DNA of 64,000 bases from Aromatoleum toluclasticum ATCC 700605 (GTDB taxonomy: Bacteria > Pseudomonadota > Gammaproteobacteria > Burkholderiales > Rhodocyclaceae). Positions within the stretch are counted from its first letter, which is position 1; each line of letters begins with the position of its first letter. The notes beneath the pieces are model-generated. The model searched no databases and was not told the origin of the DNA. It was given only the letters and a program-made list of their open reading frames with translations. The DNA is taken from contig NZ_KB899493.1 in NCBI RefSeq assembly GCF_000378245.1, forward strand, positions 1 to 64,000, given 5' to 3'. Shown in pieces: positions 30,001 through 39,832 of this stretch. The translations under genes were made by a program, and so were the position numbers.

Positions 30001-30933
30001 CACGCCCGCAAGCTCGAGGACCGGCAGCTCGTCGCCGAGACGCGTACTCACTTCGTCGAGCGCCAGATCGACCGCCAGCGAGTTGATGCCCCCCCCGCCG
30101 ACTCCCACCCAGGCGCGCACCCCGCCTTCGCCGGCGAGCGCGACCGGATAGTCGATCCAGGTCCGCCAGCCGCCCAGGCTCGCCTCATCCGCTGCGAGAT
30201 ACAACTGCCCCATCCAGGACGAGGGATCGGCCGGGGTCCGGCTCTCCAGTTCGCCGCGCACCACCACCATCGGCGCGAGCTCGGCCGGCGCTTGCGCCTG
30301 CAGCGCGAACTGGTAGCGCGGGCCGCTGCGCAGCAGGCGGAACTGGACGCCCGCCAGGTTCAGTTCGGGGGCACCGCGCAGCGCGTCGGTCCAACCCAGG
30401 CTCGCATCGCGCACGACGATCTCGCGCTGCGCGAACAACCAGTCCGCCAACGACCCCCCGGAGGTTTCCTCCGGATCGACGCGCACACCGGCAATGTAGA
30501 TCGCGCCATCGACCTCGCGCCGCATCGCGAGCACGGGGCTCTTCAGCTCGATGCGGTGGAAGTGCGGCTCGGCGCGCAGCAGCGAAGACCACGACAGGGT
30601 CGCTTCTATGCTTTCCAGGCGCAATGCAGGGCGCCCGGCGCTGTCCTTCAGCTCGAAGCCGGTGAGGTGCAGTCGCGGGCGCACGCCGGACAGGTCGGCA
30701 GACAGGCCCTCGATCGACACCGGCAACCCGACCGCGCTCGCAATCGCACCCGCCACATCCTCGCGGAACTCGCCCACGCGGGGCACCAGCACCTCGCGCA
30801 CGACCAGGAAGCCCGCCCCGGCCACGAACCACACCACCAGCAACACGACCGACAGCACGCGCCACGGGCGACCGCGACGCGCGGTCGACACCATGGAACG
30901 GACGTCAGGTAAGTGGGCGTGGGGAGCGTTCAT
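27037..30933 (-). CDS. yhdP: YhdP family AsmA-like protein
   Basis: 1298 residues, anchored by one N-terminal membrane segment (about 24-46) with the rest periplasmic. The sequence is full of short beta-rich repeats, as in the AsmA/TamB/YhdP group that forms a groove carrying phospholipids to the outer membrane. The C-terminal LGVLSLQSLPRRLTLDFRD is strongly typical. An alternative start lies 13 codons downstream (ATG at 30894). It is divergent from glnE and coupled by a GTGA overlap to the amidase gene. Confidence 0.92.
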
Positions 30934-31075
30934 CGGTAATAGGGTAGAAGCGGCGCCGCGATGCGACTGGATGCGGACCGGGTTCGATACAATCCAGTCT
31001 GCATCCTGAGCATCGGCACCCGCTCAGGCGTCCGGGGAACCGTGCATTCTATCAACGATCCTGAGCTCGCCTCCC

Positions 31076-33760
31076 ATGTCCGAAACACTCAAGCAGCCCT
31101 CCGAAGCAATTTGTTACGCAGCAACGCTGTCGCGCTACCTGCAGCGCATGCTCGACAGCCGCACCTGGCTCGCCGAACGGCTCACTGCCTCGCTCGACCG
31201 GCCGCTCGACGCCGAGGCGATGCAGGCCTTCATGGCCGGATCCGGTCTCGACGAGGCGCACCTGCGCGGCACGCTGCGCAGCCTGCGCATCTGGGTCATG
31301 GGCCACCTCATCGTGCGCGACCTCAACGGCATGGCCGATCTCGCCGAAGTCACCGAAACGATGACCGTGCTCGCCGAGGTCACGCTCCGCGCCGCCCACG
31401 ACGTGCTGCGCGAGGCCCTGGTGCAGCGCTACGGCGCTCCGGTATCGCAGACCGGCTGGGAGCAGGAACTGCTCGTTGTCGGCATGGGCAAACTGGGCGG
31501 GCGCGAACTCAACGTGTCTTCTGACATCGACCTGATCTTCATCTATCCCGAGGACGGCGAAACCGGCGGGGCGAAAGTCATCAGCAACTTCGAGTTCTTC
31601 GAGCGCCTGGGCAAGCAGCTGATCCAGGCACTGGCCGAGATCACCGAGCACGGCCAGGTTTTCCGCGTAGACATGCGCCTGCGCCCGAACGGCGATTCGG
31701 GGCCGCTGGTGTGCTCCTTCGACATGCTGGAGAACTACTTCATCACCCAGGGACGCGAATGGGAGCGCTACGCATGGATCAAGGCGCGTGTGCTCACCGG
31801 CGAACGCTTCGAGGAACTTGAGAAGATCGCCCGCCCCTTCGTCTTCCGCAAGTACCTCGACTTCGGCGCCATCAACGCGATGCGCGACCTGCACGCGCAG
31901 ATCCGCCGTGAAGTCGCGCGCCGCGAACGCGCCAACAACATCAAGCTGGGCCCTGGCGGCATCCGCGAGATCGAGTTCATTGCGCAGGTGTTCCAGATCA
32001 TACGCGGCGGCCGCGAAACCCAGCTGCAGATCCGTCCGACGCTCAAAGTGCTCGCGCGCCTGGCCGAGCGCGGTTTCCTCGCCCCGGAGGCGGTCGCCGA
32101 ACTAAGCGAGGCCTACGAATTCCTGCGCCGCCTCGAGCACCGCCTGCAGTACCTCGACGACGCACAGACGCACGACCTGCCCGGCAACGACGAGGACCGC
32201 GCCCGTATCGCGCGCGCGATGGGCTTCCCCGACTTCACCGCCCTGCTCGAAGTCCTCGACCGCTACCGCGCGATGGTGAGCCGGCACTTCGAACACGTCT
32301 TCGGCGACCCCGCGGAGGAAGGCCACACCCTCGACAGCATGTGGGCCTCGGCCGGCGACAGCAGCCAGGTCGAAACCACCCTCGCCAAGCTCGGCTACCG
32401 CGATCCGCCCGCCGCGGCGCGCCGCCTCGCGGCGATCCGCACGGGCAACCGTTACCAGCAGCTGCCCAACCACATCCGCAGCCGCCTCGATGCGCTGATC
32501 CCGCGCGTCGTCGAAGCCGCCGCCAGCACCTCGGGCGCCGACGAGACACTCGGGCGCTGCCTCGACCTCCTCGAATCGATCAGCCGCCGCGGCGCCTATC
32601 TCGCGCTGCTGCAGCAATACCCGCAGGCGCTGCGCCGCGTTGCCGACCTCATGAACGCGTCGCGCTGGGCCACGCAATTCCTCATCCGCCACCCCATCCT
32701 GCTCGACGAACTGCTCGACGCACGCATCCTGCAGACGGCCCCCGACTGGACCGCGCTGCGCCAGCAGATCGCCGAGGCCGTGGACGCCGCCGAACCCGAC
32801 ATGGAACGGCAGATGGACTTGATGCGCGAACAGCACCACGCGCTCGTATTCCGGCTGCTGATGCAGGACATCGCCGGCATGCTCACGGTCGAAAAGCTCG
32901 CCGACCACCTCTCGGCGCTCGCCGACATGATGCTGGACCTGAGCATCCCGACGATCTGGCGCAAGATCAAGATCCGCCATCGCGACGAACCGAAGTTCGC
33001 CGTGATCGCCTACGGCAAGCTCGGCGGCAAGGAACTCGGCTATGCGAGCGACCTCGACCTCGTGTACCTGCACGACGACGACGCAGCCGAAGCGCCCGAG
33101 GTCTACGCCCGCCTCGGCCAGCGCCTGAACACCTGGCTGTCGAGCCAGACCGCCGCGGGCATCATGTTCGAGACCGACCTGCGCCTGCGCCCCAACGGCG
33201 AATCCGGCATGCTCGTGTGCTCGCTAGACTCCTTCCGCAAGTACCAGCTCGAGTCCGCCTGGGTTTGGGAACACCAGGCGCTCACGCGCGCGCGCTTTGC
33301 CGCGGGCGACGCCGCGCTCGGCGACGCCTTCGAGCGCATCCGCTGCGAAGTCCTGCGCCAGCCGCGCGACCTCGACAAACTGCACGCCGATGTGCTCGAG
33401 ATGCGCCACAAGATGCGGGATGCGCACTCGGGCAAGAGCGAACTCTTCGACCTCAAGCACGATCTCGGCGGCCTCATCGACGTCGAGTTCCTCGTCCAGT
33501 ACCTCGTGCTCGGCCATGCCCACCAGTACCCGGAACTCACCGGCAACCTCGGCAACATCGCGCTGCTGCGCATCGCCGGCGAGCTGGGCCTGATCCCCGC
33601 CGGCCTCGCCGGCCGCTGCGGCGACAGCTACCGCATGATGCGCCACCTGCAGCACCGCCAGCGCCTCAACGACCTGCCCTCGCGCGTCCAGCCGCTGGAA
33701 GTCGCGTTTGCGCGCGAATCGGTACGCCGCCTGTGGCAACTGGTATTCGGCGAAGACTGA
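31076..33760 (+). CDS. glnE: Glutamine synthetase adenylyltransferase/deadenylase
   Basis: 894 residues, slightly shorter than E. coli GlnE (about 946). Two nucleotidyltransferase domains carry the paired-aspartate signature: GMGKLGGRELNVSSDIDLI (about 136-154, de-adenylylating) and YGKLGGKELGYASDLDLV (about 645-662, adenylylating). It adjusts glutamine synthetase in response to PII proteins. A TACAAT at 30988-30993 may be its -10 box. Confidence 0.96.
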   Translation: MSETLKQPSEAICYAATLSRYLQRMLDSRTWLAERLTASLDRPLDAEAMQAFMAGSGLDEAHLRGTLRSLRIWVMGHLIVRDLNGMADLAEVTETMTVLAEVTLRAAHDVLREALVQRYGAPVSQTGWEQELLVVGMGKLGGRELNVSSDIDLIFIYPEDGETGGAKVISNFEFFERLGKQLIQALAEITEHGQVFRVDMRLRPNGDSGPLVCSFDMLENYFITQGREWERYAWIKARVLTGERFEELEKIARPFVFRKYLDFGAINAMRDLHAQIRREVARRERANNIKLGPGGIREIEFIAQVFQIIRGGRETQLQIRPTLKVLARLAERGFLAPEAVAELSEAYEFLRRLEHRLQYLDDAQTHDLPGNDEDRARIARAMGFPDFTALLEVLDRYRAMVSRHFEHVFGDPAEEGHTLDSMWASAGDSSQVETTLAKLGYRDPPAAARRLAAIRTGNRYQQLPNHIRSRLDALIPRVVEAAASTSGADETLGRCLDLLESISRRGAYLALLQQYPQALRRVADLMNASRWATQFLIRHPILLDELLDARILQTAPDWTALRQQIAEAVDAAEPDMERQMDLMREQHHALVFRLLMQDIAGMLTVEKLADHLSALADMMLDLSIPTIWRKIKIRHRDEPKFAVIAYGKLGGKELGYASDLDLVYLHDDDAAEAPEVYARLGQRLNTWLSSQTAAGIMFETDLRLRPNGESGMLVCSLDSFRKYQLESAWVWEHQALTRARFAAGDAALGDAFERIRCEVLRQPRDLDKLHADVLEMRHKMRDAHSGKSELFDLKHDLGGLIDVEFLVQYLVLGHAHQYPELTGNLGNIALLRIAGELGLIPAGLAGRCGDSYRMMRHLQHRQRLNDLPSRVQPLEVAFARESVRRLWQLVFGED

Positions 33761-33779
33761 CGCGCGGCGTGCCGCAAGG

Positions 33780-33823
33780 GCGCGGAAATGCACGCTGAAA
33801 TATTTCAGTCCGGATTTCCGCGC
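33780..33823. repeat. Nested palindrome between glnE and the CYTH-CHAD gene
   Basis: An outer inverted repeat GCGCGGAAAT/ATTTCCGCGC (33780-33789 and 33814-33823) encloses a separate 14-bp perfect palindrome CTGAAATATTTCAG (33795-33808). No T tract follows on the plus strand. It could be a transcription terminator-like structure or an operator for the downstream gene, whose likely -10 box TAGAAT is at 33847-33852. Confidence 0.6.
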
Positions 33824-33882
33824 ATGACGCGAACGTAGTGCACGACTAGAATCAGGCCCCTATCACCGGGTGAACGAGCCTC

Positions 33883-35406
33883 ATGAGCCAGGAAATCGAA
33901 CTCAAACTCGCGCTGCCCCCCAAGGCCCTGGCGGCGCTGCGGCGCCACCCGCTGGTGGCCGGCGCCGCCCGCCAGGGAAGCGCAAAGACGCTCGACAACA
34001 CCTACTTCGACACCCCCGACCTCCGGCTCCAGGCCCGCAAGATCGCCCTGCGCACCCGCCGGCAGGGTCGCATCGAATTGCAGACCGTGAAGTGCGCAGC
34101 CGAGTCCACGGCCGGCCTCACCAGCCGGCCGGAGTGGGAACAACCCTTTTCCGGCAGCTTCGACTTCAGCGCGGTGGATGCCCCCAAGGTGCGCAAGCTC
34201 CTCGTCCGCCACGCATCCGCGCTCGTACCCGTCTTCTCGACCCGCTTCCGGCGCGAAACCCGCCTGTATGCGCCCGACGACAAGGTGCGCATCCTGATGA
34301 TGATCGACACCGGGAAAGTCGTCGCCGGCGACCGGCGCGCGCCGATCAGCGAACTCGAACTCGAACTCGTCACCGGCGAACCGCTCGACCTGCTCCTGCT
34401 CGCCTGCCGCCTCGCCGCCGACAATCCGCTGATACCGAGCGACATCAGCAAGGCCGAACGCGGCTATGCGCTCCACCTCGGCACCCGGCACGAACCCGCA
34501 CGCGCCGAGCCGTCCGCCATCGGCGCCGGCGATTCGCCGCGCGCAGCCTTCCGCGCCCTCGCCTACGCCTGCCTGCGCCAGTGGCAGGCCAACGCCGTCG
34601 GCGCAACCGAGGACGGCGCGCCCGAATTCATCCACCAGCTGCGCGTCGCGCTGCGGCGCCTGCGCACCCTGCTGAGCCTCTTCGCCCCGCTGCTGCCGCC
34701 GGAATTCGTCGAGCACTGGCGTGCGCGCCTCGGCGAGAATGCACGCACCTTCGCCGAAGCACGCGATCTCGACGTCCTGTACGACGAAATCCTCGCACCG
34801 GTGGCGACCGACGAAGCCGGGCACAGCGGCAGCGAGGCCGACTCCGTCATCGCGCTGGCCGAACGCATCCGCACCGAATGCGAGCGCGCACGCAGCGAAT
34901 CCCTGCATGCGCTCGACCCCGCCGCCCAAGGCCGCCTCATGATCGGCCTGACCGCAGCGCTGCACGCCCTGCCGGAAGGCGGCGCCAACGCCGGGCTCGC
35001 CCTCACCGACTTCGCAGTCCGCGAACTGGAGCGTCTGCGCAAGAAGGTCCGGCGCAGGCACGCCGCGGCAGCCGACCGCAGCCGCACGCACCTGCACGCG
35101 TTGCGCATCGCCCTCAAGCGCCTGCGCTACGCGATCGAGTTCTTCGCACCGCTCCTGCCGGCAAAACCCGCCCGCCGCTACCTGGCGCCCCTCGTCCGCG
35201 CCCAGGACGCGCTCGGCTTCGTGCACGACGTCGATGTCGCGCGCGTCCGCCTCGCGCACTACGCCGGCGACGACGCACCGCTGCGTGCCGCGGCGGCCTT
35301 CGTGTGCGGCTGGCACGGGCCCGGCTACGCCCGCCTCGGCCGCCGCGCGCTGCGCGACGTCGCACGCCTGCTGCGCGAAGACGCCCCCTGGGCCACGCAC
35401 GGCTGA
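33883..35406 (+). CDS. CYTH-CHAD protein (inorganic triphosphatase YgiF type)
   Basis: 507 residues. The N-terminal CYTH domain (about 1-205) opens with the EIELKL signature and basic residues lining the tunnel (RTRRQGRIELQTVK). The CHAD domain (about 220-500) has histidine- and arginine-rich helices (HQLRVALRRLRTLLSLF and HALRIALKRLRYAIEFF) that bind polyphosphate. Predicted to hydrolyse triphosphate and associate with polyphosphate. Possible promoter TAGAAT at 33847. Confidence 0.93.
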   Translation: MSQEIELKLALPPKALAALRRHPLVAGAARQGSAKTLDNTYFDTPDLRLQARKIALRTRRQGRIELQTVKCAAESTAGLTSRPEWEQPFSGSFDFSAVDAPKVRKLLVRHASALVPVFSTRFRRETRLYAPDDKVRILMMIDTGKVVAGDRRAPISELELELVTGEPLDLLLLACRLAADNPLIPSDISKAERGYALHLGTRHEPARAEPSAIGAGDSPRAAFRALAYACLRQWQANAVGATEDGAPEFIHQLRVALRRLRTLLSLFAPLLPPEFVEHWRARLGENARTFAEARDLDVLYDEILAPVATDEAGHSGSEADSVIALAERIRTECERARSESLHALDPAAQGRLMIGLTAALHALPEGGANAGLALTDFAVRELERLRKKVRRRHAAAADRSRTHLHALRIALKRLRYAIEFFAPLLPAKPARRYLAPLVRAQDALGFVHDVDVARVRLAHYAGDDAPLRAAAAFVCGWHGPGYARLGRRALRDVARLLREDAPWATHG

Positions 35407-35467
35407 ACCGTCATCGCATGGCAACACTCACCGCATAGGCTGCGCAGCTTTGGACACGGAGAACACG

Positions 35468-35920
35468 ATGGACCTGTTGCTGTGGCGCCATGCCGAGGCC
35501 GTCGACGGCAGCCCCGACCACACGCGCGAACTCACCGAACGCGGCCTGCGCCAGGCGCAGCGGATCGCCGCCTGGCTGGAAGACCGCCGCCCCAAGCGCC
35601 TGCGCGTGCTCGTGAGCCCGACCGTGCGCACGCGCCAGACCGCCACTGCGTTCACGGACCGCTTCGAGATCGTCCCCTCGCTGGGCCCCGAAGGCAACGT
35701 CGCGGACCTGCTCGGCGCCACCGGCTGGCCCGACTCCGCCGGCCCCTGCCTGGTCGTCGGCCATCAGCCCGCGCTCGGCCGCATGGCCGCGCTGCTGCTC
35801 TCTGGCGTGGAAGCCGACTGGACGATCAAGAAGGGCGCGCTGTGGTGGTTCTCCAACCGCGTGCGCGACGGCGAAACCCAGACCGTGCTGCGCGCCGTCG
35901 TCCCCCCCGACCTCGCCTGA
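35468..35920 (+). CDS. sixA: Phosphohistidine phosphatase SixA
   Basis: 150 residues, histidine-phosphatase fold. The catalytic signature is WRHAEA near the N-terminus (RHG variant), with SPTVRTRQTA and the second histidine in VVGHQPALG. SixA acts on phosphohistidine proteins of the nitrogen phosphotransferase system. The ATG at 35468 follows GGAGAACACG, 61 bp after the CYTH-CHAD gene. Confidence 0.92.
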   Translation: MDLLLWRHAEAVDGSPDHTRELTERGLRQAQRIAAWLEDRRPKRLRVLVSPTVRTRQTATAFTDRFEIVPSLGPEGNVADLLGATGWPDSAGPCLVVGHQPALGRMAALLLSGVEADWTIKKGALWWFSNRVRDGETQTVLRAVVPPDLA

Positions 35921-36068
35921 CGCCAGCGGCCGACCGGCCGTGGTGCCGTGCAAAAATTTGTCCGCGACTCGGCTTCGCGTAAGCACGCTTGCCGTAAGAT
36001 TCGCCCTGCGACAAGGGCGCCGTTTGCCCGCCAGCGCCTTCCGCTTAACCCGTCCGGGCATTCCAGAG

Positions 36069-37001
36069 ATGAATACTACCGTCACCGCCAACGGCACCAA
36101 GCGCGTCATCGACGGCGTGGAACGCGTGTTCTACGACGGCTACTGGATCAAGGCCTACGATCCGCCCGCCGACTCGCTGCGCATGAAACGGCAGCTGATC
36201 GAGGGGCTTACGCGGCGCCTGTTCAACCACGTCGAGCACGGCATCAACATCCCCGGCAAACGCCTCGCCGAGGCGCGCACATCCTACGATGACGAGCAGG
36301 ATCCGGACCGCAAGCGCGTGAAGGGGGCGATGCTCGCGGGCGCCCTGTTCAACCGCGCCACCGACATCTTCACCAAGCTGATGGAGATGCAGGAACTCGG
36401 CATCGAGATCCAGACCGACAACGCGCTGATGCGCGAATGCGGCTTCTGCCTACAGGAGGCGCTCAGTCTCGGCAAGCTCGTGCGCCACCGCAGCGGCGAG
36501 GAAGGCATCGACGAGCTGTGGGGCGAACCCTTCCGCGCGTTCTCGATCCCCATCGAAGCCTTCTACGACAGCCGCTACATCAAAATCTCGCAGACCCTGC
36601 GCGACATCGACCGCATCAGCGGCGTGATGGTCGAAACCTTTGCCGGTTCGCGCTTCTTCGAAGGCATCGAGGACCCGACCCTGCGCTTCGCCGAAGTCGC
36701 CAAGGTCAAGTGCGAAACGCTGCGCACCGACCCGGCGATCTTCGACGTCTGGGCCGACTTCGCCGTTGCGGCCGAACGACTCGCGAGCATCACGCCGCGG
36801 CTCGCCGGCGTGACCGGCCCGGAAGACCTGCAGCTCGCCGTCGACGGCGTGAACCTCATCGTGCAGGGGCGCGACCTGGTGAGCTACATCACCCGCGCGC
36901 GCGTGCCCATGCCCAAGAGCACGGGCGAATACGTCGAGCGCTGCGAACACTGGCGCCAGGGGCTGTGCCTGCGCCTGCACCCGCCGCTGGTCGCGCCCTG
37001 A
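36069..37001 (+). CDS. Hypothetical protein, helix-rich
   Basis: 310 residues, not recognised. It is predicted cytoplasmic (no signal or membrane segment) and mostly helical. It has scattered cysteines (ECGFCLQEAL near 120) and an acidic/basic pattern. The ATG at 36069 is the first plausible start; upstream in-frame codons show unrelated composition. Codon use matches the neighbours, so it is probably native. A small charged protein gene follows 59 bp later. Confidence 0.75.
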   Translation: MNTTVTANGTKRVIDGVERVFYDGYWIKAYDPPADSLRMKRQLIEGLTRRLFNHVEHGINIPGKRLAEARTSYDDEQDPDRKRVKGAMLAGALFNRATDIFTKLMEMQELGIEIQTDNALMRECGFCLQEALSLGKLVRHRSGEEGIDELWGEPFRAFSIPIEAFYDSRYIKISQTLRDIDRISGVMVETFAGSRFFEGIEDPTLRFAEVAKVKCETLRTDPAIFDVWADFAVAAERLASITPRLAGVTGPEDLQLAVDGVNLIVQGRDLVSYITRARVPMPKSTGEYVERCEHWRQGLCLRLHPPLVAP

Positions 37002-37060
37002 ATCCGGCCCGCGCTAACGACCATGACAACGACCGGCATGCCGGCGAACAGCGACACACG

Positions 37061-37267
37061 ATGAAGAAGACCGACCTCGAAAAGCTCAACGGGCTGAAGA
37101 TCCGCAGCCGCATGAAGAACACCGACACCCCCGACCGCTTCGCGAAAGCGTCGAGCGGCGCGAATGGCGGGTCCGGCGTCAATCCCCTCGTCGCCAGGCT
37201 CCTGAAGAAGGGTCTCGACGAAAAGGACCTCGACGAGAAGGGCCAGGACGAAAAGGGCAAGGCGTAA
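37061..37267 (+). CDS. Small charged hypothetical protein
   Basis: 68 residues, Lys/Asp/Glu-rich, ending in repeats of a DEK(D/G) pattern (LDEKDLDEKGQDEKGK). Not recognised. The start follows the preceding gene closely, so it may be co-transcribed. A convergent terminator follows. The low-complexity tail resembles an intrinsically disordered region. Its coding status is likely but not certain. Confidence 0.55.
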   Translation: MKKTDLEKLNGLKIRSRMKNTDTPDRFAKASSGANGGSGVNPLVARLLKKGLDEKDLDEKGQDEKGKA

Positions 37268-37276
37268 AAACGGCGA

Positions 37277-37307
37277 CGCCCGGACGGCGCTCAGCACCGT
37301 CCGGGCG
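37277..37307. terminator. Terminator between the small charged gene and mnmA
   Basis: A perfect 11-bp stem (CGCCCGGACGG 37277-37287 with CCGTCCGGGCG 37297-37307) lies between converging genes. On the minus strand a U tract follows about six bases later, so it can serve mnmA. Confidence 0.7.
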
Positions 37308-37333
37308 TACGCTGCCGCGAGCGGGGCTCCCGC

Positions 37334-38458
37334 TCAGACGATCACGCCGCCGCCCAGGCACACCTTCGATTCATACACGACCACGCTCTGCCCCGGGGTC
37401 AGCGCCCACTGCGGCTGCGCGAACACGATCTCGGCGCGGCCGTCCCCCAGCACATCGATCTCGCACGGCATGTCCGGCGTGCGGTAGCGCGGTTTGGCCG
37501 TATACACCCAGTGGGTGTGCGGATCGCGCCCCGAAATCCAGTTGAGCTCGGCCGCGGTCAGGCTGCTCTTCAGTAGAGCTGGATGATCGTGTCCCTGCAC
37601 GACGTAGAGCACGTTCGCCTTCACGTCCTTCGCGGAGACATACCACGCGTCGTGCTCGCCCGCCTCGTCCTGCTTGCCCTTGATGCCGCCGATGTGCAGC
37701 CCCTTCCGCTGGCCGATGGTGTGATACATCAGCCCCTGGTGCTCGCCGAGCACGCGCCCGTCGTCCAGATTGCGGATCTCGCCCGGCTTGGTCGGCAGAT
37801 AGCGCATCAGGAATTCGCGGAACGGCCGTTCGCCGATGAAGCAGATGCCCGTCGAATCCTTCTTCGCCGCGACATGCAGCCCCGCATCGGCTGCGATCCT
37901 GCGCACCTCGCGCTTGTACAGCCCGCCCAGCGGGAACAGCGTCTTCGCTAGCTGCGCCTGGCTCAGGCGATAGAGGAAGTAACTCTGGTCCTTGGTGCCG
38001 TCCTCGGCCTTCAGCAGCTGGTATTCGGTGCGCCCGTCATTGACCCACTCTCGCACGCCGGCATAGTGCCCGGTCGCGATCCTGTCCGCCCCGAGCTGCA
38101 TCGCATGGTCGAGAAAGCAGCGGAACTTGATCTCCGAGTTGCACAGGATGTCCGGGTTCGGCGTACGCCCGGCCTCGTATTCGCGCAGAAAATCGGCGAA
38201 CACGCGATCCTTGTACTCGGCCGAGAAATTCACGACCTCGAGGTCGATGCCGATCACGTCGCATACCGACGCGACATCGACAAGGTCCTGACGCGTCGAG
38301 CAGTATTCGTCGTCGTCATCGTCTTCCCAGTTCTTCATGAACAGGCCGGTCACCTGGTAGCCCTGTTGCTTCAGCAGCAGCGCGGTCACCGAGGAATCGA
38401 CGCCGCCGGACATGCCGACGACCACCTTCATCCCGTTCGCATCCTTCTTACTGGACAT
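37334..38458 (-). CDS. mnmA: tRNA 2-thiouridylase MnmA
   Basis: 374 residues. It adds sulfur to U34 of tRNAs for Lys, Glu and Gln. The PP-loop SGGVDSSV binds ATP, and the two catalytic cysteines are in LCNSEIKF and GICFIGER. The ATG at 38458 follows GAGAAGGACCG; an upstream ATG (38473) is less well placed. It overlaps the preceding gene by 11 nt. Confidence 0.96.
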   Translation of the reverse strand: MSSKKDANGMKVVVGMSGGVDSSVTALLLKQQGYQVTGLFMKNWEDDDDDEYCSTRQDLVDVASVCDVIGIDLEVVNFSAEYKDRVFADFLREYEAGRTPNPDILCNSEIKFRCFLDHAMQLGADRIATGHYAGVREWVNDGRTEYQLLKAEDGTKDQSYFLYRLSQAQLAKTLFPLGGLYKREVRRIAADAGLHVAAKKDSTGICFIGERPFREFLMRYLPTKPGEIRNLDDGRVLGEHQGLMYHTIGQRKGLHIGGIKGKQDEAGEHDAWYVSAKDVKANVLYVVQGHDHPALLKSSLTAAELNWISGRDPHTHWVYTAKPRYRTPDMPCEIDVLGDGRAEIVFAQPQWALTPGQSVVVYESKVCLGGGVIV

Positions 38459-39173
38459 TCGGTCCTTCTCCATTCAGCCATTCCGCCAGCGGCAGCACCA
38501 CCGCAGGCTCCCCATGATCCACGAACCAGCTATCGACCGCAAAGCGCGCGCCGGGACTGTGCCCCGACACCGGCGTCGGCCCCGCCTCCGGACGCAACGC
38601 GAGCGCCGACCCGATGTCGGCCAGCACTTCGCCGCAATCGCACAGCGCGAGCATGGGCGCGATGTGGTCGGGCACCGGCGCCGGCGCGACCAGCACGGCC
38701 GCCTGCTGCGCCGGGGCATCCGTCTCCTCGATCACCGCGGAAAAGTGCTGGAGCACCAGATAAGGCGCCCGCCGCTCGACCGCCAGCACACGATGAAAAC
38801 GCAGCCAGCCGCGCGCGGCCATGAGTTCGAGAAAATGCGTCGTCGTCGTCGAGTGGTCGATGCAGTCCATGCGGCCCGCGACGTCATCATCGCGGTAGTT
38901 GCCGCCGCGGTCCGCCGCGATCGGGGTCTGCCCGGCGGAGAGGCGTTGCATCATGCCCACGGCCCGGGCAATCGCAGCGCGCTCCGAATCAGCATCCGTG
39001 GCTTGCGCCAGCACGCCCGCCACACCGGCGAGTCCATCCTCGGCCAACACCACCTCGACCCGGCTCGCACAACCGTAGTTGAAGCACACCTCGACCGCGG
39101 CCGCCCCCTGCGCCTGGGGCAGCCAGGCCAACAGGCAAGCGGACACGCAGGTGAGCACCGCGGCTCGCGTCAC
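38448..39173 (-). CDS. Secreted protein, possible transglutaminase/papain-like fold
   Basis: 241 residues with a signal peptide (cleavage near AQGAAA). Not a family I can name. It has a Cys-His-Asp arrangement in the right order for a transglutaminase-like fold: Cys104 at the start of a helix ([17 protein letters not shown]), His143 in a strand ([10 protein letters not shown]) and Asp214 (AVDSWF). Cys30 and Cys35 could form a disulfide. The GTG start lies 7 bp after the nudJ-like stop codon, and the end overlaps mnmA by 11 nt, so the three genes form one operon. The function is inference. Confidence 0.7.
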   Translation of the reverse strand: MTRAAVLTCVSACLLAWLPQAQGAAAVEVCFNYGCASRVEVVLAEDGLAGVAGVLAQATDADSERAAIARAVGMMQRLSAGQTPIAADRGGNYRDDDVAGRMDCIDHSTTTTHFLELMAARGWLRFHRVLAVERRAPYLVLQHFSAVIEETDAPAQQAAVLVAPAPVPDHIAPMLALCDCGEVLADIGSALALRPEAGPTPVSGHSPGARFAVDSWFVDHGEPAVVLPLAEWLNGEGPNVQ

Positions 39174-39180
39174 GCGAGGC

Positions 39181-39645
39181 TCAGCCCGGATAATGCCGGA
39201 TCAGATCGAGCGCGTAGCGGCGTCCCGCGATCCAGTCATCCACGCACTGCAGCACCAGCGGATTACGGTGCCGCTCGCGGCAGTCCAGCAGCGCGTCGCG
39301 CGTCATCCACAGTGCCCGCACAATGCCGGCATCCAGCGCACGGCCCGTCTCCTCCGCACCGACCGTGCCGCCGAATGTGAAGCGCAGATAGGTGATTTCG
39401 CCCTGCGGCACGGGCCACTGGTAGATCCCGACCACATACTCGGGCACGAAGCGGTGCGCGGTTTCCTCGAGCGTCTCGCGCGCAGCCGCCTCCACCAGCG
39501 ACTCCCCCGCCTCGAGGTGGCCGGCCGGCTGATTGAAGCGCAGCCCGTCGACCGTTTCCTCCTCGACCACCAGGAAACTTCCGTCGCGTTCGATCACCGA
39601 TGCCACCGTGACATTCGGCTTCCACACTCTTTCCATTGCAGCCAT
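39181..39645 (-). CDS. nudJ: NudJ-like Nudix phosphatase
   Basis: 154 residues. Nudix box GHLEAGESLVEAAARETLEE. The N-terminus KPNVTVASVIERDGSFLVVEEE matches E. coli NudJ, which hydrolyses thiamin pyrophosphate and its precursor. E. coli also has nudJ next to mnmA. Two close ATGs (39645 and 39636) are possible starts. Confidence 0.88.
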   Translation of the reverse strand: MAAMERVWKPNVTVASVIERDGSFLVVEEETVDGLRFNQPAGHLEAGESLVEAAARETLEETAHRFVPEYVVGIYQWPVPQGEITYLRFTFGGTVGAEETGRALDAGIVRALWMTRDALLDCRERHRNPLVLQCVDDWIAGRRYALDLIRHYPG

Positions 39646-39832
39646 CGCCGGCAAAAACCTCAATTTTAACGCGCCACGCACGCCGCGACGCGCGAAACTG
39701 CAAGCGAAAGCATCCTGCACGATGCGCACAAGTGCCTGACAGGCATTATCATTCAGGGCTCTCCACGTCAAACCAAGAAAAAGATCGTGCGGAGGAGACA
39801 GCTCGTCCGAACAAGACCAACTCATAACGATC

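Noticed and set aside
27559-30912. Very long open frame opposite yhdP, and similar long frames opposite pepN, proS, the lyase gene and the CYTH-CHAD gene
   Set aside because: High-GC shadow frames: composition is Arg/Ala/Pro/His-rich with no domain, and the opposite strand carries well-recognised proteins.
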